DNA of 64,000 nucleotides, from assembly GCF_026016325.1 (NCBI RefSeq), contig NZ_CP087203.1, positions 1,054,001 to 1,118,000 of the forward strand, read 5' to 3'. The DNA comes from Pseudomonas sp. B21-056 (lineage in GTDB: Bacteria > Pseudomonadota > Gammaproteobacteria > Pseudomonadales > Pseudomonadaceae). Made by a program: the position numbers and the translations under genes. Shown here piece after piece: positions 1 to 8,695 of the stretch (position 1 is its first letter; each line of letters begins with the position of its first letter). Under the pieces are notes generated by a model. The model had not been told where the DNA came from. It did not search any database and saw only the letters and a program-made list of their open reading frames with translations.

Positions 1-574
1 CACTGTTGAACTCACCGAACGTGGCGGCCATCGCGCAGCCGACCACCAGCACCGACAGAATCGCGTAGCGCGGCGAAAAGCGTTTGCAGATCAGGTAAGC
101 GGCGATCATCGACAGCACCAACGCCGGCTGCAGCTTGATCGAAGTGAACAGCTCTGCACCGAAGCGGAACAGGATGCCGGCGAGCATGGCGGCGGCGATG
201 GCCTTGGGCAAGCGACTCATCAGTTTGTCGAACGCGCCGGACAGACCCACCACGGCAATGATCAACGACGCCACCACATAGGCACCGATGGCCTGGGGCA
301 GAGTGACGGTTGGCAGCATCGATACCAGCAGCGCTGCGCCCGGTGTCGACCATGCGGTGATCACCGGAACGCGCAGGCGCCAGCTCAGGAACAGGCCGGT
401 GATCCCGCTGCCGATGGAGATGGCCCAGATCCACGAGGACACCACGTCGTTGGGCAGGTGGGCCTCCTTGGCAGCCTGGAACACAATGATGAGCGGGCCG
501 GCATAGGAGATGATCACGGCGATAAAACCCGCGATGACCGCTGACAGGGATAGATCCTTTCTGAGTGTGGCCAT
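1..574 (-). CDS. BenE-family (benzoate/H+ symporter-like) membrane transporter, C-terminus cut by the window edge
   Basis: The reading frame starts with ATG at 574 (MATLRKDLSLSAVIAGF) and runs off the left edge after about 190 residues, roughly half of a normal BenE protein. The visible part is almost wholly hydrophobic, with successive membrane segments and family-like stretches such as SSWIWAISIGSGITGL and TAWSTPGAALL. Known members import benzoate or related compounds through the inner membrane by proton symport; YdcO-like members have no proven substrate. It is divergent from a MocR regulator and shares an AT-rich intergenic region with it that carries repeated operator-like motifs, so local control by that regulator is likely. 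Family assignment is good; the substrate is unknown. Confidence 0.8.
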   Translation of the reverse strand, partial: MATLRKDLSLSAVIAGFIAVIISYAGPLIIVFQAAKEAHLPNDVVSSWIWAISIGSGITGLFLSWRLRVPVITAWSTPGAALLVSMLPTVTLPQAIGAYVVASLIIAVVGLSGAFDKLMSRLPKAIAAAMLAGILFRFGAELFTSIKLQPALVLSMIAAYLICKRFSPRYAILSVLVVGCAMAATFGEFNS

Positions 575-621
575 GATGTCTCGACTTGGCGCGGCAGGAG
601 CGCGCGGTGATCAGGGAGAGG

Positions 622-802
622 ATTGATTCGATTGATCCGATTCGTGATGAGTGTATTTGAATAAATTGATTCGATTCAATAGCGTTTGAGTGGATAGCGC
701 AATATCACTCTTCATTTTCAAGTTAACTATTTGATTTTATTTGTTATATTTTTTATCTCGTAGCACGGTTGGATATCTTTATATCGAATCAATCGACTCA
801 AT
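622..802. promoter_or_regulatory. Operator-like repeats between the BenE-family gene and the MocR regulator
   Basis: Three variants of one motif lie in the divergent intergenic region: 622-643 (TTGATTCGATTGATCC and a further GATTCG), 665-680 (ATTGATTCGATTCAAT, with perfect ATTGA/TCAAT arms), and 785-802, which on the minus strand reads ATTGAGTCGATTGATTCG. MocR regulators usually bind such repeats next to their own gene. Assigning these to the adjacent regulator is inference. Confidence 0.6.
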
Positions 803-888
803 TTTGCGATTGTGCCTGTCATTAATGGCCTCGCCTCCCTGTGATATGCTCGCAAATTCCTCATTTCTACGATGGGCAGTGGTCATTC

Positions 889-2277
889 ATGTGGGTTCCC
901 CAGCTAAGCGAGTTCAACCAGCCAATGTACCTGTCGATCGCCGATGCGTTGGCGCGCGATATCAGCAGCGGCGTGCTGAACGAAGGCGACCGCTTGCCGA
1001 CGCTGAGGGAGCTGGCCAATGCCCTGAACGTCACGCCGGGCACCATCAGTCGCGCCTATGGTGAGGCCCATCGACGTCGGCTGGTGCAGGGTGAAGTGGG
1101 ACGGGGCACGTATGTGCTCAACCAGCAGCAGTTGGAGCTGCCGGCAAGCAACAGTGCCGCGCCGTTGAACCTGGGGCAACCTGAACTCCTCGATCTCTCG
1201 ATCATCAAGCCCTCCAGTGAAACCCTGGAGTACTGGTTGCGCGGCGCGCTGGTGGGCATGGCGAAAAGCGTCGATTTTGCCGGCGCCCTGGATTACGCCC
1301 CGGACGGCGGTCACCCGGCCCATCGTGAGGCAGGCGCACAGTGGTTGCGCCATTCATTGCCCGATGCGCAATGGCAACAAGTGGTGATCACCGCCGGGGC
1401 CCAGCATGGCTTGATGGTCGCGATGAGCGCCCTGACCAACGCCGGCGACCTGGTGCTCTGCGAAGCGCTTTGTTATCCGGGCATCATTTCCCTGGCCCAT
1501 GGCCTTGAACGCCGTCTGCGTGGCGTGCCGATGGATGACGAAGGCATCATTCCCGAGGCGTTGCGCGAACTGTGCCTGCGCGAGAAACCGGCGATGCTCG
1601 TGTGCGTGGCGACTTGCCAGAATCCGACGGCGGCGATCATGTCGCAAAAGCGTCGGGCCCAGATTGCAGCACTGGCCGAGGAGTTCGACTTCATCATCCT
1701 GGACGATGACATCTATGGTTTCCTCGCCACCGATCCGTCGACCAAACCACTGTCGGCCTTTGCTCCGGATCGGTCGGTGTACCTGACCAGCCTGTCGAAG
1801 TCGGTCATGCCGGCCCTTCGGGTCGGTTATCTCTACAGCCCACCGAAATTGCTGTCCCGGCTGACCTCGATGGTGCGCAGCAGCGTCTGGATGCCGTCGC
1901 CGTTGACCGCGCAACTGGCGAGCAATGTGATCACCGAGGGGCTGGACAAGAAGCTGATCCGCATCCAGCGCAACGAAGCCGCCGGGCGCCAAGCAATTGC
2001 CCGGGAAGTCTTTGCCAACTTCGAACTCAAGACCCAGCCCTATGCGTACCATGTCTGGTTGACGCTGCCCGAGCCATGGACCAGCGACGAGTTCACCATG
2101 CTCGCCCGGGCCAACGGCGTGCTGGTGCTCAGCGGCACGCAGTTCCAGGCTGAACGCTCTGGGACTACCCGAAGTGTACGGGTGGTGCTGATGTCGCCTA
2201 CCAGCCAGGAAGAGCTGCGTTTCGCCCTGACAAAGCTGGCCAGCCTGATCGATTCCGACCCGCGCCGTTACTACTGA
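889..2277 (+). CDS. MocR/PdxR-type regulator: GntR winged helix fused to an aminotransferase fold
   Basis: A GntR-type winged helix-turn-helix occupies about residues 10-75 (PMYLSIADALARDIS, LPTLRELANALNVTPGTIS). It is followed by a class I aminotransferase-like domain from about residue 110 to the end. The expected PLP lysine is K304 in SLSKSVMPALRVGY, and the PLP-ring aspartate region reads FIILDDDIYGF. Length 462 aa is normal for MocR proteins. I chose ATG 889 because the homologous part begins directly after it; an upstream GTG at 841 would add unconserved residues. It is divergent from the BenE-family transporter, which it probably controls in response to a PLP-reactive or amine ligand. 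The ligand cannot be read from sequence. Confidence 0.85.
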   Translation: MWVPQLSEFNQPMYLSIADALARDISSGVLNEGDRLPTLRELANALNVTPGTISRAYGEAHRRRLVQGEVGRGTYVLNQQQLELPASNSAAPLNLGQPELLDLSIIKPSSETLEYWLRGALVGMAKSVDFAGALDYAPDGGHPAHREAGAQWLRHSLPDAQWQQVVITAGAQHGLMVAMSALTNAGDLVLCEALCYPGIISLAHGLERRLRGVPMDDEGIIPEALRELCLREKPAMLVCVATCQNPTAAIMSQKRRAQIAALAEEFDFIILDDDIYGFLATDPSTKPLSAFAPDRSVYLTSLSKSVMPALRVGYLYSPPKLLSRLTSMVRSSVWMPSPLTAQLASNVITEGLDKKLIRIQRNEAAGRQAIAREVFANFELKTQPYAYHVWLTLPEPWTSDEFTMLARANGVLVLSGTQFQAERSGTTRSVRVVLMSPTSQEELRFALTKLASLIDSDPRRYY

Positions 2278-2308
2278 GTCGCCACGCCGTCGAGGCGATA
2301 TAGCAAGT

Positions 2309-2572
2309 TCACTCGCTTTCTTCGGAGCCTAGAAGCTCCCCGAGGGCGGCGGCATTGCTTTTGAAGGCTGCCGCAAACGCCGCCCGGTTTTTTGCCATGA
2401 AGATGCTCGCATCCTCGGCCTGCTTCTCGTTCAGGCCTTGCACATTCTTCATCAGGACGGTGGTCAGCACCTCCGCCAGTTCGAGCATCTGGTCATGGGC
2501 ATCAGCGAGCTTACGGTCCAAAAACGTAGTCTCCAAATCACGTGTACTGCGGTACAGAATCTCAACAGCCAT
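2309..2572 (-). CDS. yebG: YebG-family SOS-induced protein
   Basis: The 87-residue product (MAVEILYRSTRDLETTF through AKNRAAFAAAFKSNA) matches the YebG family over its full length, with the characteristic start MAVE.YRS.RDLE and the IFMAKNR segment. YebG is a small cytoplasmic protein of the LexA regulon with no settled biochemical role. ATG 2572 is chosen because the family begins exactly there; earlier in-frame codons give unrelated sequence. A textbook LexA box lies upstream at 2714-2729, supporting SOS control. No other gene shares the transcript. Confidence 0.9.
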   Translation of the reverse strand: MAVEILYRSTRDLETTFLDRKLADAHDQMLELAEVLTTVLMKNVQGLNEKQAEDASIFMAKNRAAFAAAFKSNAAALGELLGSEESE

Positions 2573-2713
2573 GGCTGGCCTCTCGTTTGTTTGCATGTCT
2601 GCCGCGAGCATGGGAAGCCAGGCCGCGGAATCTATAAAAATCCAAGCATCACGGCTGCGAGGCGCGACGGTCGGTCCCGCCTCGCACGCCTTCAAGCCGG
2701 TAACTTGTAAGTA

Positions 2714-2729
2714 CTGTATTTATATACAG
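2714..2729. promoter_or_regulatory. LexA (SOS) box
   Basis: The 16-mer CTGTATTTATATACAG fits the CTGT-N8-ACAG consensus perfectly and is palindromic apart from one inner position. It lies 142 bp upstream of yebG, a known SOS gene family, and about 200 bp upstream of psiE on the other strand; yebG is the likelier target. Confidence 0.85.
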
Positions 2730-2928
2730 GCTGGAGGATAAGCGAATCCTTTCCCTTTGGGTAGTGGCTTTTTAATGTAGACCGGTTTCGGCGTTTGTCG
2801 TAGGGAAGGACGTGTCGGTTGCCAGCCTTTCGCCATCTCACTCACGCCGCTGGCCTTTTTTCTGCATGCAGAACAACCGTCACGTCCAACCCGCATCATC
2901 GGTCGAGTCGACCTAAGGAAACTACATC

Positions 2929-3429
2929 GTGAAAATCAACTGGGCCGAGAACCTGCGCCAGAACGTCCATCAGTTGGCCGAATCCCTGGGCAACCTGTTC
3001 GTCGAGACGTTCCACTATCTGGCGCTGTTCGCCATCGGAGCGGTGACCGCATGGGCGGCGGTCATGGAGTTTTTGCAGATGATCGAGGCAGGGCATATCA
3101 AGATCGACGATATCCTGCTGCTGTTCATCTATCTGGAATTGGGCGCGATGGTCGGGATCTACTTCAAGACCAACCACATGCCGGTGCGGTTTCTGATTTA
3201 CGTGGCCATCACCGCATTGACCCGCCTGCTGATCTCCAACGTTTCCCATCACAGCCCGCCGGACCTGGGGATCATCTACCTATGCGGAGGCATCCTGTTG
3301 CTGGCATTTTCGATCCTGGTGGTGCGCTACGCGTCGTCGCAGTTCCCGTCGGTGAAGATCGAACACCCGCACCGTAAGGTCGGCGCGGGCTCCAGTGAAC
3401 ATGCTGAAGTGGAGAAGGGGGAAATCTAG
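2929..3429 (+). CDS. psiE: PsiE-family (phosphate-starvation-inducible) inner membrane protein
   Basis: The product has 166 residues with about four hydrophobic segments (residues 20-45, 60-85, 90-110 and 120-140) and the family pattern GAMVGIYFKTNHMPVRFLIY. It starts with GTG at 2929, nine bases after an AAGGA ribosome site. PsiE is phosphate-starvation induced in Escherichia coli; its molecular role is unknown. The 3' end overlaps the convergent DUF3509 gene by 4 bp. I saw no clear Pho box. Confidence 0.85.
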   Translation: MKINWAENLRQNVHQLAESLGNLFVETFHYLALFAIGAVTAWAAVMEFLQMIEAGHIKIDDILLLFIYLELGAMVGIYFKTNHMPVRFLIYVAITALTRLLISNVSHHSPPDLGIIYLCGGILLLAFSILVVRYASSQFPSVKIEHPHRKVGAGSSEHAEVEKGEI

Positions 3430-3737
3430 AGGCTGGCGGAAGCCGTGCCTTGTGAACGCGGTGGTGGCAGCTTGACGTTGTCGCCACCGGTCATGGCTTC
3501 GAGGATCGCCACGGCGCTGTGGCCCTGCTCGATGGCGATACCGAACTGGATACTTTGCACCAGGCGCTTGAGCCGTTCCGGGTCGTTGCGTTGCTGGGCG
3601 CTGATCATGCGCTTGGCGACGATCCGCCCGGCCCTGGACAGGGTCAGCATGATGCTGCCGTCGAGGCCCTGGATGCTCAGGTTGATTTGATACTGCGGCG
3701 CAAAAGCGTCGGTAATGATCTGAAAAGGGTTGTCCAT
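3426..3737 (-). CDS. DUF3509 domain protein
   Basis: A 103-residue protein that matches DUF3509, a small family found almost only in Pseudomonas. Recognisable segments are MDNPFQIITDAFAPQYQ, IQGLDGSIMLTLS and AKRMISAQQRNDP. There is no signal peptide or membrane segment, so it should be cytoplasmic. Function is unknown. It converges with psiE, overlapping it by 4 bp. Confidence 0.85.
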   Translation of the reverse strand: MDNPFQIITDAFAPQYQINLSIQGLDGSIMLTLSRAGRIVAKRMISAQQRNDPERLKRLVQSIQFGIAIEQGHSAVAILEAMTGGDNVKLPPPRSQGTASASL

Positions 3738-4222
3738 GATGCGTCACCGCCTGATTGAACGTGCAGTTGTTGACCGGCCGTGATCGGGATTAGTTCGCAA
3801 TACCGGACCACCGGCCATTCCATGATCGTGCTCATCGCCGGATGCAGGTGCGTGGCAAGTAGATCGCAGCCTGCGGCCACTGCTGCAAGACGACAGCAAG
3901 GGGCATGCCGGAAAAACGGCCGGTCAGTGTTCGTGGGGTGATAGCTCGCGACGCTCTGGAACAGGGCTCCTGTGGCTACCCGTTTCGGGGCGGGGTGTTC
4001 GTTGACGGTGCGGGGCGGGGCGCAGTTTGTGAAGGGTGGTAGAGCGAGGAAACTCCCGACATTAACAGCGCTTTTGCCGGTTGTCCGGCTTTATTTGCAA
4101 ATGAATATTTATCTTTTTCGGGGGCTTGAATTGTTCCTCGGGCAGCCCGACTCTGTATTCAAGGGGCCGTTACGCCAACGTCGACAGGCCCCTGGCGAGC
4201 TAGCTGAAATAAGGGATGAACT
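3738..4222. other. 485-bp intergenic region with a hairpin ahead of the HPF-like gene
   Basis: I see no convincing gene here. Near the right end a perfect 7-bp stem (AGGGGCC at 4162-4168 pairing with GGCCCCT at 4187-4193, 18-base loop) lies 30 bases before the next start codon. It has no following T run, so it is not a simple terminator and could shape the leader of the HPF-like mRNA. Confidence 0.4.
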
Positions 4223-4630
4223 ATGCAAATCCAAGTCAACAGCGATAACCATATTCAAAGCAGCATCCGACTGGAGGAGTGGGTACGTACTACCATCGAA
4301 AGCACGCTCGAACGTTATGAGGAAGACCTGACACGGGTCGAGGTCCATCTGGGGGATGAGAACGGCGCCAAGCCCGGTCCCCATGATCTGCGTTGCCAGA
4401 TCGAAGCCCGGCCGAAGGGCCATCAGCCGATTTCCGTGACCCACAAGGCCGGTTCGCTGGAGGCCGCGATCGAGGGGGCCGCGACGAAGTTGGAGAATGC
4501 CCTGGAACATCTGTTCGGCAAGCTGCGTGGCAAACGCGCCGCTGCGGTCCAGACCGAGTCCGTGGCCCTGGCCGATGCGATGCTGGAGGAAGAATTCCTG
4601 GAGAACGAGCGGGCCGCACGTCACGGCTGA
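4223..4630 (+). CDS. HPF/RaiA-family ribosome-associated protein
   Basis: The 135-residue product begins MQIQVNSDNHIQSS and keeps the beta-alpha-beta-beta-beta-alpha layout of hibernation factors: a first helix at about 17-35 (EEWVRTTIESTLERYEEDL), then RVEVHLGDENG, and a second helix SLEAAIEGAATKLENALEHL. HPF/RaiA proteins bind the 30S subunit and silence ribosomes in stationary phase. This copy stands alone rather than next to rpoN, so it is probably a paralogue of the usual hpf; the C-terminal tail (about 95-135) is acidic. A bidirectional terminator follows. Confidence 0.8.
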   Translation: MQIQVNSDNHIQSSIRLEEWVRTTIESTLERYEEDLTRVEVHLGDENGAKPGPHDLRCQIEARPKGHQPISVTHKAGSLEAAIEGAATKLENALEHLFGKLRGKRAAAVQTESVALADAMLEEEFLENERAARHG

Positions 4631-4657
4631 AGCCTCGTCTATTTTTAATCCCAACTG

Positions 4658-4690
4658 AAACGGGCCTGCAATTGCAGGCCCGTTTTGTTT
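4658..4690. terminator. Bidirectional Rho-independent terminator
   Basis: A near-perfect palindrome (AAACGGGCCTGCA pairing with TGCAGGCCCGTTT) followed by TTTTGTTT on the plus strand and preceded by AAA on the other. It lies between the convergent HPF-like and AraC genes and can serve both. Confidence 0.9.
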
Positions 4691-4697
4691 GCCGGGA

Positions 4698-5573
4698 TCA
4701 GGGCAGGAAGGCCTGCCTATACTCCCCAGGCGTCGCCCCCAATGCCTGGCGGAAACGATGAGCGAAGTGACTGGCGCTGGCGAACCCGCAAGCCAGCGCC
4801 ACGTCACCCAGCGATTGTGAGGTGCTGCGCAGCAGGTGCCGCGCCTGTGCCAGGCGTCTCGCCAATACATATTGGTGAGGTGGCAGCCCGAAGCTTTCGC
4901 GGAACATCCGGGCAAAGTGGTATTCGGACAACGCACACAGTGCCGCCAGTTGCCCGAGGCTGACGGCGTCGGCCAGATGGCTGTCGATGTAGTCCACCAG
5001 CAACCGGCGCTGGTGCGCGGCCAGCCCGCCCTTGAGGCGCAGCCCCTGGCGTTGGCCAACCTGGCTGAGCAATAGATGATTGAGCAGTTCATGAGCCAGG
5101 CTGGTGGTCAGCAGGCGTTCACCGGGTTCGTCCCAGTTCAGGGCGATGAGTTGGCGAAAGCGCTGCGCCTGTTGCGCATCGTCGAGAAAGGTCGCCTCGC
5201 GCAGTTGCACCTGCCGGGGTTCGCGATCCAGCAGCGTGACGCAACCGAGGGCGAATTGTTCGGCGCTGAAGTACAGGTGGGCGAGGCGGATGTCGCCGTT
5301 GATGACCCAGGCCGACTCGTGGCCCGCCGGCAAGACGCAGAGTTTGTCGGGTGCCCCCAGGGTATCGGGCCGTTCGCGACGAAAGGTGCCGGTGCCGCCG
5401 GCGATGTAGCAGGACAGCGTGTGGTGGGTGGGCGCCTCGTAATCCCGGGCGTCATGATGATTGCTCCACAAAGCGGCCGCCATGCCGTCTCCGAGCTCGG
5501 CACTGTGCTCCAGTCGGGCATTGGGCGAGCTGTTGAGGGCTTGGAAGACTTGCAGGGTTTGCAGTGTGGGCAT
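4698..5573 (-). CDS. AraC-family transcriptional regulator
   Basis: The protein has 291 residues. About 1-175 form a cupin-like sensor domain (LSCYIAGGTGTFRRE, KLCVLPAGHESAWVI), and about 190-291 carry two helix-turn-helix motifs (LGQLAALCALSEYHFARMF and LGDVALACGFASASHFAHRF). This is the normal AraC layout. It is divergent from an EamA exporter 139 bp away, a pairing that usually means the regulator controls the exporter. The inducer is not predictable. Confidence 0.85.
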   Translation of the reverse strand: MPTLQTLQVFQALNSSPNARLEHSAELGDGMAAALWSNHHDARDYEAPTHHTLSCYIAGGTGTFRRERPDTLGAPDKLCVLPAGHESAWVINGDIRLAHLYFSAEQFALGCVTLLDREPRQVQLREATFLDDAQQAQRFRQLIALNWDEPGERLLTTSLAHELLNHLLLSQVGQRQGLRLKGGLAAHQRRLLVDYIDSHLADAVSLGQLAALCALSEYHFARMFRESFGLPPHQYVLARRLAQARHLLRSTSQSLGDVALACGFASASHFAHRFRQALGATPGEYRQAFLP

Positions 5574-5712
5574 GATCGGTTCTCTCCAACGCCTTGCATC
5601 CTACTCCGTTGGGTGTCCCGTGCCAGCCTGCACACTGACAAAACCGCAAGTTTACGCAAGTGCCCGGTGGACGACGGCGTGACACTGGACGTCATTGTCA
5701 GGAGCCGTCGCC

Positions 5713-6615
5713 ATGAACCTCTCGCTTTACCTGCTTACCGTGCTCATCTGGGGCACCACCTGGATCGCGCTGAAACTGCAACTGGGCGTCGTCGCCATCC
5801 CGGTGTCGATCGTCTATCGCTTCGGCCTCGCGGCCCTGATCCTGTTTGCGATGCTGTTGCTCAGCCGGCGCCTGCAGGTAATGAACCGTCGTGGCCATCT
5901 GATCTGCCTGGCTCAGGGGTTGTGCCTGTTCTGCATCAATTTCATGTGTTTTCTCACCGCCAGCCAGTGGATTCCCAGCGGCCTGGTGGCGGTGGTGTTC
6001 TCCACGGCCACGCTGTGGAACGCCCTCAATGCCCGGGTGTTCTTCGGCCAGCGGATCGCCCGTAACGTACTGTTGGGCGGCGCGTTGGGGTTGTCGGGGT
6101 TGGGGCTGTTGTTCTGGCCGGAACTGGCCGGTCATCACGCGAGTCCGCAGACGTTGCTCGGGCTGGCGTTGGCGTTGCTGGGCACCTTGTGTTTCTCGGC
6201 GGGCAACATGCTCTCGAGCCTGCAGCAGAAGGCCGGGCTCAAGCCGTTGACCACCAATGCCTGGGGCATGGCCTACGGCGCGACGATGCTGGCGGGGTGG
6301 TGCCTGTTCAACGGGATTGCTTTCGACATGGAATGGAACCTGCGCTACATCGGTTCGCTGCTGTACTTGGTGATCCCCGGTTCGGTGATCGGTTTTACCG
6401 CTTACCTGACGCTGGTGGGGCGCATGGGGCCGGAGCGGGCGGCGTATTGCACGGTGCTGTTCCCGGTGGTGGCGTTGAACGTCTCGGCGTTTGCCGAAGG
6501 TTACCAGTGGACGGCGCCGGCGTTGGCCGGGTTGGTATTGGTGATGCTGGGGAATGTGCTGGTGTTTCGCAAGCCTCGCCCAGCAGCGGCCGGTGTTGCA
6601 CTGGGCGCCCGCTGA
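5713..6615 (+). CDS. EamA/DMT-family membrane exporter
   Basis: A 300-residue protein with ten predicted hydrophobic segments and two EamA repeats, starting MNLSLYLLTVLIWGTTWIALK, a typical first helix for the drug/metabolite transporter superfamily. ATG 5713 is preferred because it follows a CAGGAG ribosome site at 5699-5704. It probably exports a small metabolite across the inner membrane. The divergent AraC gene is the likely regulator. Confidence 0.85.
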   Translation: MNLSLYLLTVLIWGTTWIALKLQLGVVAIPVSIVYRFGLAALILFAMLLLSRRLQVMNRRGHLICLAQGLCLFCINFMCFLTASQWIPSGLVAVVFSTATLWNALNARVFFGQRIARNVLLGGALGLSGLGLLFWPELAGHHASPQTLLGLALALLGTLCFSAGNMLSSLQQKAGLKPLTTNAWGMAYGATMLAGWCLFNGIAFDMEWNLRYIGSLLYLVIPGSVIGFTAYLTLVGRMGPERAAYCTVLFPVVALNVSAFAEGYQWTAPALAGLVLVMLGNVLVFRKPRPAAAGVALGAR

Positions 6616-6653
6616 GTGCAGGGCGCCACAAGGGTTATGTGCTGTAAGGGGGG

Positions 6654-7625
6654 TTATTTCCAGACTTGCGGATTGACCAGGTTCTGCGGCCGTTCACCCA
6701 GCAATGCACTGCGCAGGTTATCCACCGCGAGATTGGCCATGGCTGCACGGGTTTCGTGGGTGGCCGAGCCGATGTGCGGCAGGGTGACGGCGTTCTTCAA
6801 CTGGAACAGCGGCGATTCGGCCAACGGCTCTTTCTCGTAGACGTCCAGCCCGGCGCCGCGGATGCGGTTGTTCTGCAAGGCCTCGATCAGGGCCGGTTCA
6901 TCCACCACCGGGCCACGGGAAATGTTGATCAGAATGGCGCTCGATTTCATCAGCGACAGTTCCCGCTGCCCGATCAGGTGGCGGGTCTTCTCACTCAGGG
7001 GTACGACGAGGCAAACGAAGTCCGCTTCGGCCAGCAACTGGTCCAACTCGCGGAACTGCGCGCCCAACTGGTTTTCCAGTTCGATCTTGCGGCTGTTGCC
7101 GCTGTACAGGATCGGCATGTTGAACCCCAATCGGCCACGCCGGGCGATGGCCGCGCCGATGTTGCCCATGCCGACGATACCCAGGCTCTTGCCATGCACG
7201 TCGCTGCCAAACAGTTGCGGGCCCACCGTCGCCTGCCATTGTCCGGCCTTGGTCCAGGCATCCAGCTCGGCGACGCGACGGGCGCTGCTCATCAGCAGGG
7301 CGAAGGCCAGGTCGGCGGTGCTTTCCGTGAGCACGTCGGGCGTGTTGGTGAGCATGATCCCGCGTTCATTGAAGTAGGCCAGGTCGTAGTTGTCGTAACC
7401 CACCGACACACTGGCCACCACCTGCAGGTTCACGGCGCCTTGCAGTTGCTCGCGACCGAGCTTGCGACCGACACCGATCAGGCCGTGGGCATGGGGCAGT
7501 GCTTCGTTGAACTGCGCGTTGATGTCGCCCTTCGATGGGTTTGGCACGATCACGTCGAAGTCCTGTTGCAGGCGCTCGACCATCTGGGGCGTGATACGGC
7601 TGAAGGCAAGTACGGTTTTTTTCAT
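6654..7625 (-). CDS. ghrB: D-isomer 2-hydroxyacid dehydrogenase (glyoxylate/hydroxypyruvate or 2-ketoaldonate reductase type)
   Basis: The 323-residue protein shows the full family signature: nucleotide-binding GIVGMGNIGAAIARR (about 149-163) and the catalytic triad R237 (INISRGPVVDE), E266 (DVYEKEP) and H284 (LPHIGSATHE). It should reduce glyoxylate, hydroxypyruvate or 2-ketogluconate with NAD(P)H in the cytoplasm. The sequence resembles GhrB/TkrA more than the shorter GhrA; it is not in a kgu operon, so the symbol is tentative. It is a single-gene unit. Confidence 0.8.
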   Translation of the reverse strand: MKKTVLAFSRITPQMVERLQQDFDVIVPNPSKGDINAQFNEALPHAHGLIGVGRKLGREQLQGAVNLQVVASVSVGYDNYDLAYFNERGIMLTNTPDVLTESTADLAFALLMSSARRVAELDAWTKAGQWQATVGPQLFGSDVHGKSLGIVGMGNIGAAIARRGRLGFNMPILYSGNSRKIELENQLGAQFRELDQLLAEADFVCLVVPLSEKTRHLIGQRELSLMKSSAILINISRGPVVDEPALIEALQNNRIRGAGLDVYEKEPLAESPLFQLKNAVTLPHIGSATHETRAAMANLAVDNLRSALLGERPQNLVNPQVWK

Positions 7626-7719
7626 CGTGCAAGGCTCGTCTTGGAGGCAATACCAAGCACGCTAACATTCTCTGCGAGGGTTAGGCGAGAGGGGAGTGCA
7701 GGTTATGCAGTGGAATACC

Positions 7720-7810
7720 TTGTGGGAGCGAGCCTGCTCGCGATAGCGGTGGATCAGCCACTATTGATGTTGCTAACCGACCGCTATCGCGAGCAGGCTC
7801 GCTCCCACAA
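7720..7810. repeat. REPIN: inverted pair of type 1 REP sequences
   Basis: The left arm starts TTGTGGGAGCGAGCCTGCTC and the right arm is its exact reverse complement over about 31 bp, separated by a 29-bp spacer. This is the classic REP doublet of fluorescent pseudomonads, located between two convergent-spaced genes. Confidence 0.9.
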
Positions 7811-7825
7811 AGGGCTTTATGTTCC

Positions 7826-8575
7826 CTAGGCCGCCCGCAGGGAAATAAATGTGTAATCGACGGCTGCCTCAGTGACGACCCGCGCTCCACAGGCCAAGAC
7901 CTCGCGGGCTATATCATCGCCGGACAAATGGAACTGCCATTCACCGGTTTCCTGCTCCGCTGGTTGCAAGCGCACCTGATCGATGGCGGCTGCGAATGCT
8001 GCCATGTTCGGTAGGTAGGCGGTAAACCCGTCACCTTTCAGTGCAGTGGTGCGGATGCCCAAGGCCGCGCAGATGCGGTCCTTGATCGCGATGTCCTCGC
8101 GATCGGCCTGGCGTGAGCGTTCGATCAGTTGGGCCAGGTCCTTGTCCACCAGCGCACCACCGACGATCAACTGCGGTCCGGTTTCCCACGATTCGGGCGG
8201 GCAGTCCTTCGCAGCTTTATTGAGCGGAATGTGCGGGTTGATCTCCATCGGATAGATGCGGCACACCAATGGGCGGCGTTCGTAGATGCGGCACAGGTTT
8301 TCTGCGTCGAGATTGCGGCAACGGCCGGCGTTATAAGCTGCGAAGGTGATCGCCACGAAGGCGTCGGTGATGCCGCTGCGAACCCTCACGGAACGGCGTT
8401 CGGCGTGCTCGCGTTGCGCTGTCGGCAGGCCGAGGCCGTTGGGCAGGAATGCCTCCACCAGGACAATCACCTGGCCGCCATCGGCGGCCCACATATACGC
8501 CTCGTCGAGGGTCAAGGGAACGTGGTGATCGGTGCAGCATTTGCCACAGCCTATGCAGGAAAACGTTGTGTTCAT
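7826..8575 (-). CDS. YkgJ-family cysteine-cluster protein
   Basis: The 249-residue product opens with MNTTFSCIGCGKCC, the CxxCxxCC motif of the YkgJ/CxxCxxCC zinc- or iron-sulfur-binding family. Further cysteines follow in GRCRNLDAENLCRIYERRP and LVCRIYP, also typical. ATG 8575 places the cysteine motif at residue 7, as usual. The C-terminal 100 residues are less conserved. The molecular function is unknown; the family is thought to bind a metal. Confidence 0.85.
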   Translation of the reverse strand: MNTTFSCIGCGKCCTDHHVPLTLDEAYMWAADGGQVIVLVEAFLPNGLGLPTAQREHAERRSVRVRSGITDAFVAITFAAYNAGRCRNLDAENLCRIYERRPLVCRIYPMEINPHIPLNKAAKDCPPESWETGPQLIVGGALVDKDLAQLIERSRQADREDIAIKDRICAALGIRTTALKGDGFTAYLPNMAAFAAAIDQVRLQPAEQETGEWQFHLSGDDIAREVLACGARVVTEAAVDYTFISLRAA

Positions 8576-8695
8576 TGAGCGCCCGGTCGGAAACTGAAAA
8601 ACGGCGATAGAAAAATGCCGTGCCAAGGCGGCGCCAAGCAAGTTGTGCGCCATACATCCTGTGGGCGTCAGATCCTTGACTGATTATTGCGCTGC

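Noticed and set aside
4161..4194. Terminator before the HPF-like gene
   Set aside because: The AGGGGCC/GGCCCCT stem has an 18-base loop and no T run, so it is noted only as a leader hairpin.
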